Shown here: positions 18,467 through 27,784 of the stretch, in pieces
Position numbering within the stretch: position 1 is the first letter of the stretch
Layout of the letters: each line of letters opens with the position of its first letter
NCBI GenBank assembly: GCA_938040995.1
Contig: CALHZT010000202.1
Location: 71,133 to 117,596, forward strand
Direction of reading: 5' to 3'
Length of the DNA stretch: 46,464 nucleotides
Source: an uncultured Pirellulaceae bacterium
GTDB lineage: Bacteria > Planctomycetota > Planctomycetia > Pirellulales > Pirellulaceae
Notes under the pieces: model-generated
What the model saw: the letters and a program-made list of their open reading frames with translations, nothing else
Told to the model about the DNA's origin: nothing
The model's database searches: none
Program-made: the position numbers and the translations under genes

Positions 18467-19084
18467 ATGCAAGCCATGACCCAAAGCGAAGATCAACCGT
18501 CCGAAGAGGACAAGAATCGCGTAACGCAGATTCTCAATCGTGGGCCAGACGATGAGCAGGCTGCCGGTGACTTGTTGCCGATCGTGTATGACCAGCTCAA
18601 GGCGATCGCCCGTCATCGCATGGCTGGAGAACGAGCCGGCCATACGCTGCAGGCGACGGCACTGGTTCACGAAGTATTTTGCAAGCTCGTCGGTCCACGC
18701 GAGAAACCGTGGCAGGGGGCTGGGCACTTCTATGCGGCAGCGGCCGAGGCGATGCGACGGGTTCTACTGGATCATGCCAAGGCGAAGGGGCGGAAGAAAC
18801 GCGGTGGTGGACGCCGTCGTGAGCTCGTAAATGTGCTTGATTTGGCGGATGAGAACAACGCGGATGATGTGATGGCGCTGGACGAGGCGTTATGTCGCTT
18901 AGAGAAGGAGAATGCGGAGGCGGCGTCTGTAGTGCGGTTGCGGTTCTATGCCGGACTAAGCGTTGATGAGACGGCGGAAGCGTTGGACATGTCTCCCAGG
19001 ACGGTTGACCGACGTTGGAAGTTTGCGCGAGCCTGGTTGTATCGGGAGCTCGACGAAACAGGGGAGGAAGACGTTAGCGAATAG
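18467..19084 (+). CDS. ECF-type RNA polymerase sigma factor (planctomycete TIGR02999-like)
   Basis: About 205 aa, starting MQAMTQSEDQ or, three codons later, MTQSEDQ; GGGGTGAG lies about 20 bases upstream. Region 2 is seen in DLLPIVYDQLKAIARHRM and LQATALVHEVFCKLV, and region 4 in DETAEALDMSPRTVDRRWK, a helix-turn-helix for -35 recognition. The LVHE and HFYAAAAEAMRRVLLDHA stretches are characteristic of the planctomycete ECF group that sits next to Ser/Thr kinase genes. A kinase gene follows after 96 bases, suggesting that the kinase controls this sigma factor or its regulon. No anti-sigma factor is visible. A longer frame to 18242 is rejected because family members begin close to the VTQIL motif. 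Confidence 0.88.
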   Translation: MQAMTQSEDQPSEEDKNRVTQILNRGPDDEQAAGDLLPIVYDQLKAIARHRMAGERAGHTLQATALVHEVFCKLVGPREKPWQGAGHFYAAAAEAMRRVLLDHAKAKGRKKRGGGRRRELVNVLDLADENNADDVMALDEALCRLEKENAEAASVVRLRFYAGLSVDETAEALDMSPRTVDRRWKFARAWLYRELDETGEEDVSE

Positions 19085-19180
19085 TGGCAAGTGGTTCGGC
19101 GATACGATGTTTGCCGTGGTTGAGCAGCGCGGATAGCGGCTCACCGGGAATTACTCATTGGTGCAACGCGCGGGGATTTG

Positions 19181-21232
19181 ATGACTGACAGGGTTCAGGA
19201 AGTATTCGAATACGTTTGCGATTTGCCGCTGAAAGAGCGCGAAGCGTATCTGGATTCAGAGGTGGGAGAGAATCCGGCGGTGCGGCGTGAGGTCGAGTCG
19301 TTATTGGCGGCTCATGATGGCGCTGGCAGATTTCTGGGGGCTCCTACGTCGGAGTTCGTTGATCCGCATGCGGCTCCACTTGCTGTCGAAATTGGCGATG
19401 TGATTGGTCGCTACAAATTGCTGGAACGAATTGGCGAAGGCGGGTTCGGCGTTGTCTATATGGCCCAGCAGTTGGCTCCCATCAAGCGCAAGGTTGCGTT
19501 GAAGATCATCAAGCTGGGGATGGATACAAGGCAAGTGGTTGCCAGGTTCGAGGCGGAACGGCAAGCGCTCGGGTTGATGGAGCATCCCAATATCGCGAAC
19601 GTTTTCGATGGTGGCGCTACCAAGACAGGGCGTCCCTATTTCGTGATGGAACTGGTGCGTGGCGATCCCATCACGGAATTCTGCGACAATCGAAAACTCT
19701 CAACGAACGATCGATTGAATCTCTTTCTTCAGGTCTGTGATGCGGTTCAGCACGCGCATCATAAAGGGATTATTCATCGTGATATCAAACCAAACAATGT
19801 GTTGGTGACGGTTGCGAATGACAAGCCGGTAGCAAAGGTGATCGACTTTGGCATTGCGAAAGCGACCAACTCGGAGTTGACCGAAAAAACCCTGTTTACG
19901 GAGTTTCGGCAGTTGATTGGGACGCCGGAGTATATGAGCCCGGAGCAGGCGGAAAGATCGGGTGTTGACGTCGATACGCGGACAGATATTTATTCGCTTG
20001 GTGTACTGCTCTATGAGATTCTGACCGGGACGACTCCGTTTGATGCCCGGCGGTTGCGGTCGGCTGCCTGGGGGACGTTGCAGGACATTATTCGGGACGA
20101 AGATCCTCCGGTCCCGTCGACTCGTGTCAGTACGTTGAAGGATGCGTTAAGTACCACCGAGAGCAACAGGGCAGTTTCTGCCGGGAAGTTGTCGAACGAA
20201 TTGCGCGGTGAGCTTGACTGGATCGTGATGATGGCGATGGCGAAGGATCGAACGCAGCGCTACTCCACGACGGCGGCTTTGGGGGAAGATGTCCAGCGAT
20301 ATCTGGAAGATCAGCCGGTTGTCGCTGGCCCGGTCAGTGCGACATATCGACTGAAGAAGACGTACAAACGCCATAAAGGGGCGATTTTTGCGGCTGGTAC
20401 TGCAATCGCGGCGCTGTTGATTGGTTTGATTGCCGCGGTGTGGATGATGTTCTGGGCGTTGGAAGAACGCGATCATGCGCGGGAAGCCGAAATGCATGCC
20501 CGGGCGGCGGAGCGAAAAGCCCGAAGAGCTTCGCAGCTTGCAGAGACGATGGCAGATATCGCGGGCAATTTTGCGGCAGGCGATACTCCAAACGCGAACG
20601 AGTGGCGTTCGCAAATTGAAGAATTTAAACGAACGATGCCGCCGGACAACGTCGAGCGTATCCAGCAAGAGTGTAATTATGCTTCGTGGTTGTGTACGCA
20701 TGGATTGTTTAACAATATCGAATCGTGCTGGGACGAAGCGGAGACGATTCTGGAGGAACTTTATCCAAGAGCGGAAAAGCACCTCAAGCCGGCTGATCCG
20801 CACTACTTCAGTGTGACAAACGCGTGGTTACTTCTGAAGGTTGTTCACCACAAGGTCGATCCAAAAGAGGTGGTGGGAGCGTACGGCAAGCTGATTGACA
20901 GCACGTTATTGATTCATGGCGATACCAGTGAGCAATTCCACGAGTTGACTTTGGAGTATGCCACGCTTCTGCTGCGGGCGAATATGATGGAAGACGCTGT
21001 GAAGCAAATGGAGACCTATCTGGCGTATGAGGGCAAGCCCAATTACACGATGTCTCACAAGTATCGCTTGCAGATGATCAAAGCCGCGATCGACTCGATG
21101 GACTCGCATTCGGAATCGCCCGATGTGTTCAAACAAGTCATCGCGGTACACGACGAGCACGCCGATGAGAATACGGTTCCCGGTTTTTGGGGCGACGATG
21201 ATGACAAGGAAGAAGAGTCGGGTAAGTCTTGA
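19181..21232 (+). CDS. Membrane Ser/Thr protein kinase with helical, TPR-like C-terminus
   Basis: A 683-aa Hanks-type kinase. An N-terminal helical segment (about 1-70) precedes the kinase domain (about 75-370): GEGGFGVVY glycine loop, VALKI (Lys near 108), HRDIKPNN catalytic loop, DFGIAK metal loop and GTPEYMSPEQ activation segment, all intact, so it should be active. One membrane segment (FAAGTAIAALLIGLIAAVWMM, about 405-428) is followed by a charged coiled-coil stretch and a helical region resembling TPR repeats, ending in an acidic tail. The start is the ATG at 19181; a TTG sits one codon upstream. It follows the ECF sigma gene, a typical planctomycete pairing. Confidence 0.92.
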   Translation: MTDRVQEVFEYVCDLPLKEREAYLDSEVGENPAVRREVESLLAAHDGAGRFLGAPTSEFVDPHAAPLAVEIGDVIGRYKLLERIGEGGFGVVYMAQQLAPIKRKVALKIIKLGMDTRQVVARFEAERQALGLMEHPNIANVFDGGATKTGRPYFVMELVRGDPITEFCDNRKLSTNDRLNLFLQVCDAVQHAHHKGIIHRDIKPNNVLVTVANDKPVAKVIDFGIAKATNSELTEKTLFTEFRQLIGTPEYMSPEQAERSGVDVDTRTDIYSLGVLLYEILTGTTPFDARRLRSAAWGTLQDIIRDEDPPVPSTRVSTLKDALSTTESNRAVSAGKLSNELRGELDWIVMMAMAKDRTQRYSTTAALGEDVQRYLEDQPVVAGPVSATYRLKKTYKRHKGAIFAAGTAIAALLIGLIAAVWMMFWALEERDHAREAEMHARAAERKARRASQLAETMADIAGNFAAGDTPNANEWRSQIEEFKRTMPPDNVERIQQECNYASWLCTHGLFNNIESCWDEAETILEELYPRAEKHLKPADPHYFSVTNAWLLLKVVHHKVDPKEVVGAYGKLIDSTLLIHGDTSEQFHELTLEYATLLLRANMMEDAVKQMETYLAYEGKPNYTMSHKYRLQMIKAAIDSMDSHSESPDVFKQVIAVHDEHADENTVPGFWGDDDDKEEESGKS

Positions 21233-21442
21233 AGTATATCCTTTCGGATGATTAGGGCGCATCGACTGAACCGCAACCCTCAACCGCAACCTCCAACCTG
21301 GTCCATGTCCCGGAGGCTGGTTGTCTGGTTCAATGTTGCCAATTGTGGTGATGCCGTGGCACTGGAATGTGGGTAGAATGTCAGTCGATGGAATGGCCCG
21401 CATGAGCGGTCATTCGCTTCTGTTCTACAGCGGGCTCGGTTC

Positions 21443-24367
21443 GTGAATTCTCATTCTTCCAGCGACGATTCTTCCAGCGACGATTCTTCCAGCCCAGATG
21501 CGGATGCCCGCATTCGTGAGATCGCGGCCGCGTTCGAAGTCGCCTGTCAGGCAGGGATTTCGCCGTCGATCGACTCTGTCGCGGAACGGCATCCAGAGCT
21601 GGCTGCAAGTCTACGTCCGCTGCTTGAAGAAATTGAACAACGCTCCAGTAGTCCCGGAGAATCGCCTGGTCCGGCAAGCGAATCGGACATTCAGTTCGCG
21701 CCGCCGGGCGTTGATGACTCGACGGAACTTCCGGCGGATGCAACGATTGCCCACCGAGGCAGCGGTTCAAGCGGCGGTACCGAACCGGGAATGATGCGCG
21801 GTGCGTCTTTGTTGGGCCGCACTGTCGGCGGCTATCGCCTGTTGAGGCTACTTGGCCAGGGCGGCATGGGCGAGGTTTACGAAGCTCAGGAGGTGAAGAC
21901 ACGGCGTCACTTCGCGGTAAAAATGTTGTCCACGCGACTTCCGCGAAATGATGAAACGGTAGAGCGGTTTCTGAACGAAGCCAGTCTCGCGGCATCGTTG
22001 GCTCATCCCCGCACTACGTTCGTTTATGGCGCGGGCGAAGATGACGGCAAGTTTTTTATCGTGATGGAGTTGATGCCTGGCGATACGCTCAAGGATACGG
22101 TTGAGCAGCGTGGCCGCTTTTCTGTCAACGAAGCCGTCGATCACGTGATTGACATTCTTGACGGGCTCGAAGCGGCTCATCAAAAAGGTATTATTCATCG
22201 CGATCTCAAGCCGTCGAACTGCTTTATTGATGAAGAGGGACGCGCAAAGGTTGGAGATTTTGGGCTCGCCAAGTCGCTGATCTCCGATGCGGAGATTACG
22301 CAGACGGGAACGTTTCTTGGGACTCCGCAGTTTGCGGCGCCCGAGCAGGTGAGGCGTGGAGACGTTGACCAGCGGACGGATCTCTTTGCTGTTGGATCCA
22401 CGTTGTTCTATCTTTTGACGGCGCAGGCACCGTTTCAGGGAGATGCGGCTGCCGTTATCGCACAGATTGTGACGGACAATCCGCCAAAAATTCGCTCGCT
22501 GCGGCCTGATGTGCCCAAGAGTCTGGAGCGAATGATTGGACGTTGCATGGCGAAGCGACCGAAGCGGCGGTTCCAGTCCGCGGCATTGCTGAAGCGGGCG
22601 TTGCTTCCATTCTCGAGCGGCGGCGTCTCGATGGCGGACGTGGGCCGACGGCTTGCTGCTTATTTCCTGGACATGCTGCTTGTGTCGGTCCTCGCTGTGT
22701 TTTCCATGGCGGTAATCGCGTTGACAAATATTGCCCTCGAGCAGCTTGGTTCGAATCTCAAAATCGAACGGATGATACCGTCGTTTGCGGCGACCGTCGC
22801 GGTATTTGCGATTCCCTACTTCGCGATCTGTGAATCGATCTGGGGTGCCGCGTTTGGGAAACGCTGGTTGGGCATCCGGATTGTCAATTCGTATGGGGAG
22901 TCTCCATCGATTTGGAGATCGACATTGCGGGCACTGATTCTGCCGGGGATCTTCGTAGCGCTCGCGGAATTGCTTGAATATTTCCTTCTGAAGAATGAAG
23001 CGTTCGAGGGATTTACGACTTCGCTGATTTCTGATGAAGCGCTTCGGTCGTGGGTGGTGCCACACTTCTTCAACGTTGCCAAGCTGGCGATTGTCGCCGT
23101 TTGTTGTTCGACGATGACAAGGAACAACGGGTTTCGCGGACTCCATGAGTTAATCAGCGGCACTCGCGCGGTTCGTTCGTTGCGTGGAACGCGCAAGAGT
23201 GTGTTTCGCTGGCTGGAACTTTATCGTCAACCCGCTGAAGCAAAGGAAGATCTGCCGCAGACGTTAGGGACTTATCGTGTGCTGGGCGAGATTGGCAAGC
23301 ATGCCAATGTCCGCATTCTGCTCGCGGATGATACGGATTTGAAACGTCAGGTGTGGATGTATTTGTCGCCGCGAGATCTCGGGCGGTGGTGGAAACGACG
23401 CGCGGCCGTTCAAAGATCGACTCGCCAGCGTTATCTCCAGGAAGGCACGCATGAGGGCATGCACTGGTATGCGATCGAAGCAATCGATGGCGGGCCGCTT
23501 CGAGCCCTGATTACGCAGGAGGGGACGATTCCCTGGGAGGCGGGCAGGGAAGTGTTGCCGGATTTGGCTGCAGAGATTGATGCGAGCATGGCAGATGATA
23601 CGCTACCGGCCAGTCTCGGCCTCGATCAATTATGGCTGGACAAGAACGGCGATTTGTTCGTGCTTGATTTTCCGTTGCTGTCACCGGAGCAGCCGTTGGC
23701 TGTGATCGCGGATCCCGTCGCTCGTGCCTGGAATCTTTTTCAGGAGCTGGTCGGGCGTTGTCGCTGGAACAATGAAACGCCGGGCGAAGTGGCGGACTAT
23801 CTGGCCGAGTTGGAGCAGCAGCCGCCAACGCGGAAGTCGTTTGGGAATATTTGCGCCCGTTTGAAGGAAGCGGTCAAGTCGCCATTTCGGCTGGATTGGG
23901 ACCGGCGACTGGGTCTACTTGCGATCTCTGCCGGCGTGGAGTTTTTCTTCTTCTCAACGGTATGTTTTGGGTTCGCTTATGGCGCGATTCGCCTGTTCGA
24001 AAATATCTTTCTGGCTGCGGCCGTTGCGACATTGCTGAGCGTGACCATTCCCGCGATTGCTGGCTATTTCTTTGAGGGCGGGTTGGCATTCTGGATTTCC
24101 GGTTTCCACGTTCGGGATGTCACGAAACGGGTCGTCTCCCGCGTTCGTGCTGGCTTGCGTGCGATGGTCTCGTGGTTGCCGCTGACGGTGCCGATGACGC
24201 TCCATGCGGCTTGTACCTTCAAGGAAGATTACGTGTTCTACATTTTTGCGGCGATTCCAGGTGCTGCGCTGATCGGAGTCGGGCTGATTGGGGTGGTGTG
24301 CGCTATTGCTCAACCGAAACGTGGTTTGCAGGATCAACTGCTTGGCACGTATATCGTTCACAAGTAG
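21443..24367 (+). CDS. Ser/Thr kinase with two RDD membrane domains and a degenerate second kinase-like domain
   Basis: A 974-aa protein. Residues 1-120 are a Ser/Asp-rich and helical N-terminus. Residues 130-390 are an intact Hanks kinase: GQGGMGEVY, Lys160 in FAVKML, HRDLKPSN (252-), DFGLAK (272-) and GTPQFAAPEQ. Residues about 397-575 are an RDD membrane domain (GRRLAAYFLDMLLVSVLAVF; FGKRWLGIRIV). Residues about 608-800 look like a decayed kinase: YRVLGEIGKHANVRILLA, then DLFVLDFPLL at the DFG position, with no HRD. Residues about 815-974 are a second RDD domain. The start is GTG at 21443; no ATG is available in frame nearby. It is 210 bases after the previous kinase gene and probably in the same signalling block. 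Confidence 0.9.
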   Translation: MNSHSSSDDSSSDDSSSPDADARIREIAAAFEVACQAGISPSIDSVAERHPELAASLRPLLEEIEQRSSSPGESPGPASESDIQFAPPGVDDSTELPADATIAHRGSGSSGGTEPGMMRGASLLGRTVGGYRLLRLLGQGGMGEVYEAQEVKTRRHFAVKMLSTRLPRNDETVERFLNEASLAASLAHPRTTFVYGAGEDDGKFFIVMELMPGDTLKDTVEQRGRFSVNEAVDHVIDILDGLEAAHQKGIIHRDLKPSNCFIDEEGRAKVGDFGLAKSLISDAEITQTGTFLGTPQFAAPEQVRRGDVDQRTDLFAVGSTLFYLLTAQAPFQGDAAAVIAQIVTDNPPKIRSLRPDVPKSLERMIGRCMAKRPKRRFQSAALLKRALLPFSSGGVSMADVGRRLAAYFLDMLLVSVLAVFSMAVIALTNIALEQLGSNLKIERMIPSFAATVAVFAIPYFAICESIWGAAFGKRWLGIRIVNSYGESPSIWRSTLRALILPGIFVALAELLEYFLLKNEAFEGFTTSLISDEALRSWVVPHFFNVAKLAIVAVCCSTMTRNNGFRGLHELISGTRAVRSLRGTRKSVFRWLELYRQPAEAKEDLPQTLGTYRVLGEIGKHANVRILLADDTDLKRQVWMYLSPRDLGRWWKRRAAVQRSTRQRYLQEGTHEGMHWYAIEAIDGGPLRALITQEGTIPWEAGREVLPDLAAEIDASMADDTLPASLGLDQLWLDKNGDLFVLDFPLLSPEQPLAVIADPVARAWNLFQELVGRCRWNNETPGEVADYLAELEQQPPTRKSFGNICARLKEAVKSPFRLDWDRRLGLLAISAGVEFFFFSTVCFGFAYGAIRLFENIFLAAAVATLLSVTIPAIAGYFFEGGLAFWISGFHVRDVTKRVVSRVRAGLRAMVSWLPLTVPMTLHAACTFKEDYVFYIFAAIPGAALIGVGLIGVVCAIAQPKRGLQDQLLGTYIVHK
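21453..21493 (+). repeat. 15-bp tandem repeat inside a kinase gene
   Basis: ATTCTTCCAGCGACG occurs twice in full (21453-21467, 21468-21482) and a third time for 11 bases. Being a multiple of three, it encodes repeated Ser-Ser-Asp-Asp-Ser units at the kinase N-terminus and could vary in copy number without breaking the frame. Confidence 0.8.
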
Positions 24368-24390
24368 CACTTCAAACTGGCGGATCGTTC

Positions 24391-24702
24391 ATGGCGAAGA
24401 AAGACACCCGCAAGATCTCGGAGATGCGAAATCTGGGGCCGGCTTGTGAGGGGGATCTCAACGCGGTAGGAATCCACACCGCGGAAGACCTCAAGCGAAT
24501 CGGCGCGGAAGCGGCGTTCGTGCAGATGCTGGAAGGGCGGCTGAAGCTTGGCCGCAGTGCAAAATGTTGCAACGCGGCTTATCTCTACGCGCTTTATGGC
24601 GCGATCCATGATGTCGACTGGCGGGAGTTGCCAGAGTCACAAAAAGACAAATTCAAGGCGTTGGCGGCCGAGATGCGCGAGTCGGGACGATTCTCAGGTT
24701 AG
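24391..24702 (+). CDS. TfoX C-terminal domain protein
   Basis: A 103-aa protein starting MAKKDTRKISEMRNLGPACE. It corresponds to the TfoX_C domain (a helix-hairpin-helix-like fold): SEMRNLGPACEGDLNAVGI, TAEDLKRIGAEAAF and NAAYLYALYGAIHD are characteristic. TfoX itself regulates competence in gammaproteobacteria, but standalone TfoX_C proteins are common elsewhere and their job is not known. The ATG lies 23 bases after the kinase stop, so it may be co-transcribed. A longer upstream frame overlaps the kinase gene and is not supported. Confidence 0.85.
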   Translation: MAKKDTRKISEMRNLGPACEGDLNAVGIHTAEDLKRIGAEAAFVQMLEGRLKLGRSAKCCNAAYLYALYGAIHDVDWRELPESQKDKFKALAAEMRESGRFSG

Positions 24703-24718
24703 AGTGCATTCAACTTTG

Positions 24719-24772
24719 GTGTAGCGCCATTTCGTCTGCCTCGGTCGGGATTCACGCCGCCCGAGACTACAC
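24719..24772. terminator. Candidate bidirectional hairpin between convergent genes
   Basis: GTGTAG at 24719-24724 pairs with CTACAC at 24767-24772, enclosing CTCGG (24740-24744) and CCGAG (24761-24765). It lies between the convergent TfoX-like and msrB genes, where a shared terminator is expected. There is no clear T-run, so this is tentative. Confidence 0.3.
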
Positions 24773-24788
24773 GTCCGTCGCACACCGA

Positions 24789-25382
24789 CTAGTCAGCTGC
24801 TTTCGGATTTTTGTCTTCCGTCGCCCTGGCTTTCGCTGCTTGAAGATCTTCACGTTTGACAAAGTTCAAAGCGGCTGAGTTCATGCAATAGCGAAGGCCA
24901 GTCGGTTTTGGACCGTCTTCGAATACGTGACCGAGGTGCGCGTCGCAACGTGGGCATAGTACTTCGGTGCGGACGGAGAAGAGTGACCTGTCCTCTTTGG
25001 TGGCCACGTTCTTCTGATCGACCGGTTGAAAGAAGCTTGGCCACCCGGTGCCGGATTTGTATTTTGCTTTGGCGTCGAACAGTGGCAGGTCGCAACAGAT
25101 GCAGTTGTATTGTCCGTCGGCTTTGTTGTCCCAGTACTTTCCGGTGCGGGCTCGCTCGGTACCGGCTTTGCGAGTGACTTGGTACTGTATGTCCGTGAGT
25201 TTGGCGCGCCATTCCTGATCTGTTTTTACAACCTTCGTGATTTTCCCGTTCATCGTTTTTTTCTTTTTGGTGTGGGCAGGATATTTCTGTACGGTGGCTC
25301 TTGTTTGTTGTGCAGTGGCATCGGACGATTGCGATAGCCCAATCAGTATGGCAAAAAGAAGCGAAGGAATGATCCTGGACAT
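24789..25382 (-). CDS. msrB: Peptide-methionine (R)-S-oxide reductase MsrB, secreted form
   Basis: A 197-aa methionine sulfoxide reductase B. A hydrophobic signal peptide (IIPSLLFAILIGLSQSSDATA) indicates export, so it should repair oxidised methionines in the periplasm. The structural zinc site is two CxxC pairs (C94-x2-C97, C143-x2-C146), GTGWPSFF is the substrate loop, and RYCMNSAAL carries the catalytic Cys (C166). After the signal peptide a lysine-rich stretch (HTKKKKTMNGK) precedes the domain, and internal initiation at MNGK could give a cytosolic form. A short polar tail follows the core. The gene is convergent with the TfoX-like gene and has a 290-base upstream gap. Confidence 0.95.
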   Translation of the reverse strand: MSRIIPSLLFAILIGLSQSSDATAQQTRATVQKYPAHTKKKKTMNGKITKVVKTDQEWRAKLTDIQYQVTRKAGTERARTGKYWDNKADGQYNCICCDLPLFDAKAKYKSGTGWPSFFQPVDQKNVATKEDRSLFSVRTEVLCPRCDAHLGHVFEDGPKPTGLRYCMNSAALNFVKREDLQAAKARATEDKNPKAAD

Positions 25383-25576
25383 GAAAATACTCCAATAGCG
25401 ACTTTGCTTTAACGAAACCTTGCAGCAGCTTTCATTCTAGGAACTGAGCCGTTTTGCGGCCACGCCGAATGTCAGCCCAATCGTATGTTGGGCCACATGC
25501 AGGAGATTCAGCGATGCAGGGTAGTAGGTCTTCTCAAGGCTCCCTTAGTCTTCCGCGAAAAACGCTATTGCTGCAA

Positions 25577-25594
25577 GGATCTTTGACAAGATCC
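25577..25594. terminator. Perfect 7-bp hairpin downstream of the GT2 gene
   Basis: GGATCTT-TGAC-AAGATCC is a perfect 7-base-pair stem with a 4-base loop, about 80 bases downstream of the glycosyltransferase stop and 195 bases upstream of msrB. A TTTTT run occurs about 12 bases beyond it in the minus-strand direction, too far for a classical intrinsic terminator. Confidence 0.35.
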
Positions 25595-25672
25595 ACTACG
25601 AACTATCCGGCCGGCATCCCGTGGGTTCTTGAACGTCGTTACGGCGTCCGCTTCGCGCAGCAGACTCGTCCT

Positions 25673-26407
25673 TTAGCGGGACGCGTTGGACGGGGCAGTT
25701 TCGGTTGGCGGGAGATGATGGTCTGACGTTTTGCAGTGCGTTTCGTAGTATTTTGCCAGGCGATCCGGGTGGATGCCTATTCTCCATGCGAACGAAAGAA
25801 GCAGGTTGCGGATGGTCTGCTGGACGACTCCGTGTCGTTCCCAGCGTCTTGCGTCAACACGAATCGGTCCCTGCAGTATGACGGCACTCGTTCGTTGTCG
25901 AAGTTCGTTTGAGATAATCGCGTCTTCCATCAGACGAAATTCGGCAAAGCCACCAATTTCGTCGAAGAGATCTCTTCGAATGAAGATGCCCTGATCACCA
26001 TACGGCAGTCGCAGGATTCTTGCCCTGAGATCATTTCCCAGTTCGAGCGCACGGTATTTTATGCCTTTCGCAGTGATCCGTTGTCGGAAACAGCCATAGC
26101 CGAATTCTGTCGACTTCATTGCTTGGCGAATTTGCGAAATACAGTTTCTGCCCAGCGTGCAGTCGGCATGAACAAAAAGAAGTATATCGCCCGTTGCCAG
26201 CGTGGCTCCGGCGTTTTGTTGAGTCGCTCTACCTTGCGCGGCGGTCATCACACGAGCGCCGGCTTGCTCGGCAAGCTGTCGGGTCGCGTCGCTGCTCGCG
26301 CCGTCTACTACGATGACTTCGTCGGCTCCGGCCCGGAGAGCCTTCTTTACGCAATCCGCGATCATGGACGCTTCATTGAGCGCAGGTATGACAACAGATA
26401 CTCTCAT
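25673..26407 (-). CDS. Family 2 glycosyltransferase (TIGR04283-like)
   Basis: A 244-aa GT-A glycosyltransferase. It begins MRVSVVIPALNEASMI, then VVDGASSDAT and ILLFVHADC, the last being the metal-binding DxD equivalent, and YGDQGIFIRRDLFDEIGGF. These match the small GT2 group called TIGR04283, named for arsenosugar biosynthesis in some genomes, although many members lack that context. The start at 26407 is chosen because the fold begins there and GAAGGA lies about 10 bases upstream; an open frame to 26479 adds 24 residues. The TIGR04282 partner that often accompanies it is not beside it here. It probably makes a glycolipid or small glycoside, not necessarily an arsenosugar. Confidence 0.85.
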   Translation of the reverse strand: MRVSVVIPALNEASMIADCVKKALRAGADEVIVVDGASSDATRQLAEQAGARVMTAAQGRATQQNAGATLATGDILLFVHADCTLGRNCISQIRQAMKSTEFGYGCFRQRITAKGIKYRALELGNDLRARILRLPYGDQGIFIRRDLFDEIGGFAEFRLMEDAIISNELRQRTSAVILQGPIRVDARRWERHGVVQQTIRNLLLSFAWRIGIHPDRLAKYYETHCKTSDHHLPPTETAPSNASR

Positions 26408-26630
26408 CTTCCGGCGGCATCCTTCTCTTTGGTAGGCAGCTGCCCGGTCGGAAGGCACTGCTTTTACTAAGCTTTCCATTCTAGCCGGTTTTTGGCCGCT
26501 TTGAGGGCTAACGCAATCTTCCTTGGCGATTTCCTCGGCAAAAAAATCAATCGGCTTGACCCTACCCGGATTCCCGGCAAAGCTGAAAGCGTAATTTCTT
26601 CAATGGCCAGATTCTTGCAGGGATTCAAAA

Positions 26631-27647
26631 TTGATAATTCAAACTCGTAGATGGTATGGAAACAGGCGTCGTGCTTTCACGCTCGTCGAGCTCTTGGTGG
26701 TGATCGCCATCATCGGCATTTTGGTTGCCATGTTGCTTCCGGCGGTGAACTCGGCCAGGGCGGCTGCGCGTCGGACCCAGTGTCTGAACAAGCTCCGGCA
26801 GATCTCTCTGGCAATCATCAATTACGAGTCGCAATTTCAGGTGTTTCCGCCTGCAGTCACAAACAATGAGCAGAGTAAGTACAGCATGTACGCATACATT
26901 CTGCCGTTTCTTGAAGAAGCCGCCATCTACAACCAGATTGAGCTGGGACAGGACTGGGATGCGACTTCACAAACGGAAGAGTTCTTTAACGGCACCAATC
27001 TTGGTTCGGCCCTGATTTGTCCCGCCGCGCCGACGCTTCGCAATCGATATCGTCAAAATGCCGTGGTCGAGTCGATTGACGCTGGCACGTCGACACTCGT
27101 CGATTACGTACCGATTCACTCAGTGAACCTTGATTCGACCGCCGGAACCGGAAGTTTCAATGGAGTCGAGGTTAGCAAGCTACGCACGCTTGTATCCAGC
27201 GGTGCGATCGTCGATTCACCGTCCGGTCCTCGAGGACGGTATTCGTCAGACAATACGAAGTGGTGGGGAATTCTGCGCCAGCAAAGAACATTGCAGGATG
27301 CGCGCATCAAGGTAGCCCACGTACGAGATGGGTTGTCGAAGACAATACTGATGACGGAAACGGCTGGAAGGCCTCAAGGTTATGTTGGCTCTTCCATGAC
27401 TACCCAGCAGATTACTTCGCACAAATGGTTCTTCGGGAATCTTTCGATTAGCGTCAACGCACATTGCTCTGGCAGTGTTGTGAACTGTACGAACACGTCT
27501 GAGGTCTATTCGTTTCACAAAGGCGTTGCCGCGATGTCGCACGCTGACGGGTCAGTTCATTTTCGTAACGAAGCCATCGACCCGGAAGTATTCGTGTCGC
27601 TTTACACAATGGCCGGAGGAGATATCGCTGATACGTCTGGCTTGTAG
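26631..27647 (+). CDS. DUF1559 family protein with prepilin-type leader
   Basis: A 338-aa planctomycete-specific protein type. The leader has a basic start and AFTLVELLVVIAIIGILVAM, a type IV pilin-like cleavage and methylation site with Glu at mature position 5. It is followed by SARAAARRTQCLNKLRQI, the hallmark of DUF1559. Near the C-terminus HKGVAAMSHADG fits the H-x9-DG signature. Pseudopilin-like assembly at the cell surface is the usual suggestion; the function is not established. The start is TTG at 26631 with AGGGA about 8 bases upstream; a nearby ATG at 26604 reads into a stop. It is transcribed toward the sulfotransferase fusion gene, with which it is convergent. Confidence 0.93.
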   Translation: MIIQTRRWYGNRRRAFTLVELLVVIAIIGILVAMLLPAVNSARAAARRTQCLNKLRQISLAIINYESQFQVFPPAVTNNEQSKYSMYAYILPFLEEAAIYNQIELGQDWDATSQTEEFFNGTNLGSALICPAAPTLRNRYRQNAVVESIDAGTSTLVDYVPIHSVNLDSTAGTGSFNGVEVSKLRTLVSSGAIVDSPSGPRGRYSSDNTKWWGILRQQRTLQDARIKVAHVRDGLSKTILMTETAGRPQGYVGSSMTTQQITSHKWFFGNLSISVNAHCSGSVVNCTNTSEVYSFHKGVAAMSHADGSVHFRNEAIDPEVFVSLYTMAGGDIADTSGL

Positions 27648-27784
27648 TGTTTTTGATGCACTGACTGTGCCTGCGAGCCTGCTTTGTGCGATTTCATGAC
27701 GCCATCGTGCTGCCTCGATATCTCGCCCAACAGAAATACCGGCGAAACACGACATTCGAAGCGGACATTGGCGGCTTCCACTAA

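Noticed and set aside
21848-23146. A 432-codon minus-strand open frame opposite the kinase-RDD gene
   Set aside because: The opposite strand carries all kinase motifs and RDD domains; the antisense frame is Arg/Pro-rich with no domain.
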